A DNA stretch of 64,000 nucleotides from the NCBI GenBank assembly GCA_951640165.1, contig OX621257.1:9931201-9995200 (forward strand). Reading direction: 5' to 3'. The notes under the pieces are model-generated. The model was not told where the DNA came from, did no database searches, and was given only the letters and a program-made list of their open reading frames with translations. The DNA is from Pseudoips prasinana (Eukaryota > Arthropoda > Insecta > Lepidoptera > Nolidae). The position numbers and the translations under genes were made by a program. Below are positions 57,957 to 64,000 of this stretch, piece after piece. Every line of letters begins with the position of its first letter. Within the stretch, counting starts at the first letter, position 1.

Positions 57957-59069
57957 CTTTGGTAGATGTTGGAGGTTGAAGACCCACTGGACGATTCAAT
58001 TTATGATTTCCCATTTTTGAGATTTGATTAACGCTTTGCATTGCGATGAATGCTATAAAAAATCAAATCTATATTTTTCTTACAAAATAGAACTATTTTT
58101 CCTATTTAATGTCTTATTTTGTTATCTTTAATTTGCTTTTTTTAGAATTTTTTTTTATAGTAAACAAATACTTAGAATTAGGTTCATGCGTCGATTAATT
58201 TATGGTACGAGGGAAATGACTATTCTTCCTTACGACTTATTCGCACAGTATGTCCCATTTCGACTTTATGTTATATAACAGTGTGAGCTATAAAATAATG
58301 TAATGTTTAACGTTTTTCGTCCCATAATGTGTATAAAATCAAATGAGGTGTAATAGTCGTCTTTGGGTTGGCTGAATAACGTTTCTTTGTCAACCCATCA
58401 TATTTATACCAAAACTCACCCGTTAACCCAAACGTTACGTAATGTTTATTTCCAACGCAGTAATCGACGATAGCAGCTATCATGTACGTTTTATTGCCAA
58501 CATTTATGTTTTTTTGTAATGAATTCAACTTGTGAAGAACTATGTTTTCTTTGTTTGGATAACCAGGATCACTTATAACAGACGTATCTATTAAAAGTTA
58601 TGACCCATAGTTGTTTATGGATGGAATTTTGTTTTTACACATAAAACAATACCGTTCCGCTGCAACACAGTCATTAATTGCTTCCTGTACTAAATTAAAA
58701 CTGCGACATATAAGCATATCGATATTCACACTAATAAATGCGTATTCTTTTTGGTGTACGTAACCACAGGAACAGCTTACATGATACGTATAACTAGGTT
58801 CTTTTTCAAAAATGTATTGCGCTAAGTGGGCAGCATTGCATTCCACGTCTAAACGTTTTATGTTCCTTTTGTAGGATGACATATTTTTTGAAAAATGAAT
58901 ATTGCAGATAATATTTTCGCCCGTTCTGTATAATGTTCCTTAATAATTATTTTTTCATCACTTACACGTTGTGCCAGCTTCACAATTGGACATTAGGATG
59001 ATTTAATTTTATCAAAATATGCTTTATTTCCTAAAACCCCACTGAGTATTCCTTGAAAATTTTTATTCA
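57957..59069. other. Unique spacer of the foldback element
   Basis: 1.1 kb between the arms. The minus strand carries the USP-like remnant (58882-58307); a further broken frame at 59060-58890 may be its upstream part. The left 350 bp show nothing else. Confidence 0.6.
58307..58882 (-). pseudogene. Ubiquitin-specific-protease-like C-terminal domain, one stop
   Basis: 192 codons in one minus-strand frame with a single in-frame TAA at 58600-58598, so both open segments belong together. The first part has a C-x-C (CSCGYVHQKE) and, about 45 residues later, C-x2-C (CFMCKNK), like the zinc-ribbon insertion of USP enzymes. The second part reads TYMIAAIVDYC, GNKHYVTF and EFWYKYDGLTKK, then a hydrophobic LILYTLW end. 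This matches the USP His box (GxHYxxx followed by WYxYDD-like), with the catalytic His in GNKHY. The Cys box that should precede it is absent, so it is inactive as it stands. Domain recognition is by motif pattern only; another papain-fold peptidase is possible. Confidence 0.5.
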
Positions 59070-62000
59070 TAAATATTTTTCAGATATGATATTTTTTTCT
59101 GACATGCTTTTCTGCTCCATATTGACAGAACTATTTCTTAAAAGTATCTAACTGTATTCAAAACTTACGTCTTAACTTTAAATACCATAAAAGATGACAA
59201 CATGCGGGCAAGTTTTTATTTTATTGCAATGTTCTTGAAGTCGTCTCTTTCTGAATTTTCATTGACTCTGATTTTTTTTTGTGTCAGAAAAGATGCAAAA
59301 CTATTTCTTGGAGGTATCAAAATGTGTGTTTGGGTCCTTAGTGAACCAGAAAATAAATATAACTTATCAGCATGCGTCGATGTTTCTAATTTGCGACCCT
59401 TTTTCTAAAACATGTATTTTTCAGATATGATATTTTTTTCTGACATGCTTTTCTGCTCCATATTGACAGAACTATTTCTCTTACGTATTTAGCTGTATTC
59501 ACAAAGTACGTCTCATCTTTAAATACTATAAAAGATGACAGCATTTGTGCAAATTTTTATTTTATTGCAATGTTCTTGAAGTCGTCACTTTCTGAATTTT
59601 CATTAACTCTTGATTTTTTTATGTAACAGAAAAGATGCAGAACTATTTCTTGAAGGTATCAGAATGTGTGCTTGGGTCCTTAGTGAACCAGAAAATAAAT
59701 ATAACTTATCAGCATGCGTCGTTGTTACTAATTTGCGACCCTTTTTCTAAAACATGTATTTTTCATATATGATATTTTTTCTGACATGCTTTTCTGCTCC
59801 ATATTGACAGAACTATTTCTTAAAAGTATCTAACTGTATTCATAACTTACGTCTTAACCTTAATTACCATAAAAGATGACAGCATGCGGGCAAATTTTTA
59901 TTTTATTGCAATGTTCTTGAAGTCGTCACTTTCTGAATTTTCATTAACTCTTGATTTTTTTATGTGTCAGAAAAGATGCAGAACTATTTCTTGAAGGTAT
60001 CAGAATGTGTGCTTGGGTCTTTAGTGAACCAGAAAATAAATATAACTTATCAGCATGCGTCGTTGTTACTAATTTGCGACCCTTTTTCTAAAACATGTAT
60101 TTTTCATATATGATATTTTTTTCTGACATGCTTTTCTGCTCCATATTGACAGAACTATTTCTTAAAAGTATCTAACTGTATTCATAACTTACGTCTTAAC
60201 TTTAATTACCATAAAAGATGACAGCATGCGGGCAAATTTTTATTTTATTGCAATGTTCTTGAAGTCATCACTTTCTGAATTTTCATTAACTCTTGATTTT
60301 TTTATGTGTCAGAAAAGATGCAGAACTATTTCTTGAAGGTATCAGAATGTGTGCTTGGGTCTTTAGTGAACCAGAAAATAAATATAACTTATCAGCATGC
60401 GTCGTTGTTACTAATTTGCGACCCTTTTTCTAAAACATGTATTTTTCATATATGATATTTTTTTCTGACATGCTTTTCTGCTCCATATTGACAGAACTAT
60501 TTCTCTTACGTATTTAGCTGTATTCACAAAGTACGTCTCATCTTTAAATACTATAAAAGATGACAGCATTTGTGCAAATTTTTATTTTATTGCAATGTTC
60601 TTGAAGTCGTCACTTTCTGAATTTTCATTAACTCTTGATTTTTTTATGTAACAGAAAAGATGCAGAACTATTTCTTGAAGGTATCAGAATGTGTGCTTGG
60701 GTCCTTAGTGAACCAGAAAATAAATATAACTTATCAGCATGCGTCGTTGTTACTAATTTGCGACCCTTTTTCTAAAACATGTATTTTTCAGATATGATAT
60801 TTTTTTCTGACATGCTTTTCTGCTCCATATTGACAGAACTATTTCTCTTACGTATTTAGCTGTATTCACAAAGTACGTCTCATCTTTAAATACTATAAAA
60901 GATGACAGCATTTGTGCAAATTTTTATTTTATTGCAATGTTCTTGAAGTCGTCACTTTCTGAATTTTCATTAACTCTTGATTTTTTTATGTAACAGAAAA
61001 GATGCAGAACTATTTCTTGAAGGTATCAGAATGTGTGCTTGGGTCCTTAGTGAACCAGAAAATAAATATAACTTATCAGCATGCGTCGTTGTTACTAATT
61101 TGCGACCCTTTTTCTAAAACATGTATTTTTCATATATGATATTTTTTCTGACATGCTTTTCTGCTCCATATTGACAGAACTATTTCTTAAAAGTATCTAA
61201 CTGTATTCATAACTTACGTCTTAACCTTAATTACCATAAAAGATGACAGCATGCGGGCAAATTTTTATTTTATTGCAATGTTCTTGAAGTCGTCACTTTC
61301 TGAATTTTCATTAACTCTTGATTTTTTTATGTGTCAGAAAAGATGCAGAACTATTTCTTGAAGGTATCAGAATGTGTGCTTGGGTCTTTAGTGAACCAGA
61401 AAATAAATATAACTTATCAGCATGCGTCGTTGTTACTAATTTGCGACCCTTTTTCTAAAACATGTATTTTTCATATATGATATTTTTTTCTGACATGCTT
61501 TTCTGCTCCATATTGACAGAACTATTTCTTAAAAGTATCTAACTGTATTCATAACTTACGTCTTAACTTTAATTACCATAAAAGATGACAGCATGCGGGC
61601 AAATTTTTATTTTATTGCAATGTTCTTGAAGTCATCACTTTCTGAATTTTCATTAACTCTTGATTTTTTTATGTGTCAGAAAAGATGCAGAACTATTTCT
61701 TGAAGGTATCAGAATGTGTGCTTGGGTCTTTAGTGAACCAGAAAATAAATATAACTTATCAGCATGCGTCGTTGTTACTAATTTGCGACCCTTTTTCTAA
61801 AACATGTATTTTTCATATATGATATTTTTTTCTGACATGCTTTTCTGCTCCATATTGACAGAACTATTTCTCTTACGTATTTAGCTGTATTCACAAAGTA
61901 CGTCTCATCTTTAAATACTATAAAAGATGACAGCATTTGTGCAAATTTTTATTTTATTGCAATGTTCTTGAAGTCGTCACTTTCTGAATTTTCATTAACT

Positions 62001-63474
62001 CTTGATTTTTTTATGTAACAGAAAAGATGCAGAACTATTTCTTGAAGGTATCAGAATGTGTGCTTGGGTCCTTAGTGAACCAGAAAATAAATATAACTTA
62101 TCAGCATGCGTCGTTGTTACTAATTTGCGACCCTTTTTCTAAAACATGTATTTTTCAGATATGATATTTTTTTCTGACATGCTTTTCTGCTCCATATTGA
62201 CAGAACTATTTCTCTTACGTATTTAGCTGTATTCACAAAGTACGTCTCATCTTTAAATACTATAAAAGATGACAGCATTTGTGCAAATTTTTATTTTATT
62301 GCAATGTTCTTGAAGTCGTCACTTTCTGAATTTTCATTAACTCTTGATTTTTTTATGTAACAGAAAAGATGCAGAACTATTTCTTGAAGGTATCAGAATG
62401 TGTGCTTGGGTCCTTAGTGAACCAGAAAATAAATATAACTTATCAGCATGCGTCGTTGTTACTAATTTGCGACCCTTTTTCTAAAACATGTATTTTTCAT
62501 ATATGATATTTTTTCTGACATGCTTTTCTGCTCCATATTGACAGAACTATTTCTTAAAAGTATCTAACTGTATTCATAACTTACGTCTTAACCTTAATTA
62601 CCATAAAAGATGACAGCATGCGGGCAAATTTTTATTTTATTGCAATGTTCTTGAAGTCGTCACTTTCTGAATTTTCATTAACTCTTGATTTTTTTATGTG
62701 TCAGAAAAGATGCAGAACTATTTCTTGAAGGTATCAGAATGTGTGCTTGGGTCTTTAGTGAACCAGAAAATAAATATAACTTATCAGCATGCGTCGTTGT
62801 TACTAATTTGCGACCCTTTTTCTAAAACATGTATTTTTCATATATGATATTTTTTTCTGACATGCTTTTCTGCTCCATATTGACAGAACTATTTCTTAAA
62901 AGTATCTAACTGTATTCATAACTTACGTCTTAACTTTAATTACCATAAAAGATGACAGCATGCGGGCAAATTTTTATTTTATTGCAATGTTCTTGAAGTC
63001 ATCACTTTCTGAATTTTCATTAACTCTTGATTTTTTTTTGTGTCAGAAAAGATGCAGAACTATTTCTTAAAGGTATCAGAATGTGTGCTTGGGTCTTTAG
63101 TGAACCAGAAAATAAATGTAACTTATCAGCATGCTAATTGTTCCTAATTTATGACCTCTTTTTAAAAAAACCTGTCTTTTTCTGATATAGATTGTTTTTT
63201 CTGACATGCGTTTTTGACACAGGTAAACTGAACTTTTTGTCACAACTATCTCGCTGTATGCCCAAAGTTTGTTTTAACTTTAAATACTAAAGACCTTGTC
63301 AGCATGTGTGGAACTTTGTGTTTTATTGCAATCTTCTTGGAGTCGTGATTTTCTGAATTTCAAATAAATCTTCAAATATTTTTATTGCCATAAAAGTTGC
63401 AGAACTATTTCTTAAATGTATCAGAATGTGTGCTTGGGTCCTTAGTTAACCAGAAAATAAATATTACTTATCAG
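59070..63474. repeat. Right arm: thirteen tandem units of about 342 bp with a four-unit higher-order repeat
   Basis: The landmark (GCATGCGTCG, or the GCATGC core in the diverged unit) recurs at 59370, 59712, 60053, 60395, 60737, 61079, 61420, 61762, 62104, 62446, 62787, 63129 and 63474. Two unit types alternate in pairs, giving a 1367-bp higher-order period. The units are inverted relative to the left arm. Confidence 0.95.
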
Positions 63475-63996
63475 CATGCGTCGTTACGTCTTAGTTACAA
63501 TCGACTTTCTTAAACATGTCGCCTTATCCTGTTTTACTTGTAATTTTTCGGGAAGTTTACATATAACGTAAAAAAAGTTTACATTTTTTTCTAGGAAAAT
63601 ATGTCAGAACTATCGTTAAAAATTATCAGGAACTCTAGAAGTCATCGAAATATGATAAAAAATTAAAAAATTAGGTAAAATTTTTGGAAATGATCTGCTA
63701 CGGGAAATCGGCATATCTATCACTTGTTTTATTTATTTTCTTAGGGAAATTGGCCAGAACTATTCATAAAAAGTATCAGGAACTCCAGAACTCATTGGTA
63801 TGCATCGAGAACTCTCATTTTTTTGTAAGTTTTTTGAAAATGATCTGCTACGGGAAGTTAGCAGATCATTTTTTTGATTGACTTTTTCTGACTAAAAATG
63901 CCAGAACTATTTTTAAGTAGTATCAGGAACTATAGAACTCACCTGCATGCGACGAGAACTCTCATTTATTTTTGATCTGCTGACAAATGATCTGCC
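63475..63996. repeat. Right complex end of the foldback element
   Basis: Inverted counterpart of 54220-54737, including the GATCTGCTACGGGAAGTTAG palindrome and the terminal GATCTGCTGACAAATGATC. Confidence 0.75.
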
Positions 63997-64000
63997 TAGT

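Larger units (their letters stand above)
54220..63996. mobile_element. Foldback-like element with long tandem-repeat inverted arms
   Basis: Both tips share GGCAGATCATTTGTCAGCAG in inverted orientation (54220 and 63996). The arms are 54220-57956 and about 59070-63996, made of roughly 520-bp complex ends plus tandem 341-345-bp units. The spacer (57957-59069) is unique. The plan recalls Drosophila Foldback elements, which are related to MULE-type transposons (family knowledge). No transposase is seen. Target duplications cannot be checked because only four bases follow the right tip. Confidence 0.8.

Noticed and set aside
54738..63474. CRISPR-like array
   Set aside because: Units of about 342 bp repeat without unique spacers, in a eukaryotic context.

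Overview
The window looks like nuclear DNA of a moth or butterfly. The support is (TTAGG)n telomere-type repeats carrying SART-type (R1-clade) telomere-targeted non-LTR retrotransposons, lepidopteran-style RTE, Helitron, tRNA-SINE and CR1/Kiri-like debris, and an insect CYP4-clan cytochrome P450 gene. No bacterial-style operon, rRNA gene, convincing functional tRNA gene or CRISPR array is present.

Region 1 (1-24602) is a SART island embedded in pentanucleotide satellites. A 5'-truncated CR1/Kiri-like LINE (402-3105, tail expanded to about 113 heptamers) sits between a (TAAAT)n array and a stepwise gradient of 5-bp repeats: TAAAA, GTAAA, CGTAA, GGGTA, GGTAA, GGTTA. The gradient leads into five head-to-tail SART-type copies. 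Two are full length with intact ORF1 and ORF2 joined by a TAATG stop-start (9738-16163 and 16166-22598). Three are 5'-truncated copies of two other subfamilies (3409-6240, 6241-9715, 22624-24009). The right side runs back out through GGTAA, GGCAA/GGCTA, GGTAA, GTAAA and TAAAA.

Region 2 (27773-53218, minus strand) is a complete 11-exon P450 gene that I assembled exon by exon. The exons total 1497 nt (498 aa plus stop) with consistent phases and GT-AG splice sites throughout. The last glycine of the haem signature reads as arginine. Its introns are packed with transposable elements: two copies each of two MITE families, a 2-kb Helitron with helicase remnants, SINEs, RTE LINE fragments, a decayed R1/SART-type relic, and a 55-bp minisatellite that grew out of RTE coding sequence.

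Region 3 (54220-63996) is a 9.8-kb foldback-like element. Long inverted arms are built of about 342-bp tandem units (10 on the left, 13 on the right) and end in matching GGCAGATC tips. They flank a 1.1-kb spacer that carries, on the minus strand, the broken C-terminal part of a ubiquitin-specific-protease-like domain. No transposase is visible. Between the P450 promoter and this element lies a decayed Tc1-like transposase N-terminus.
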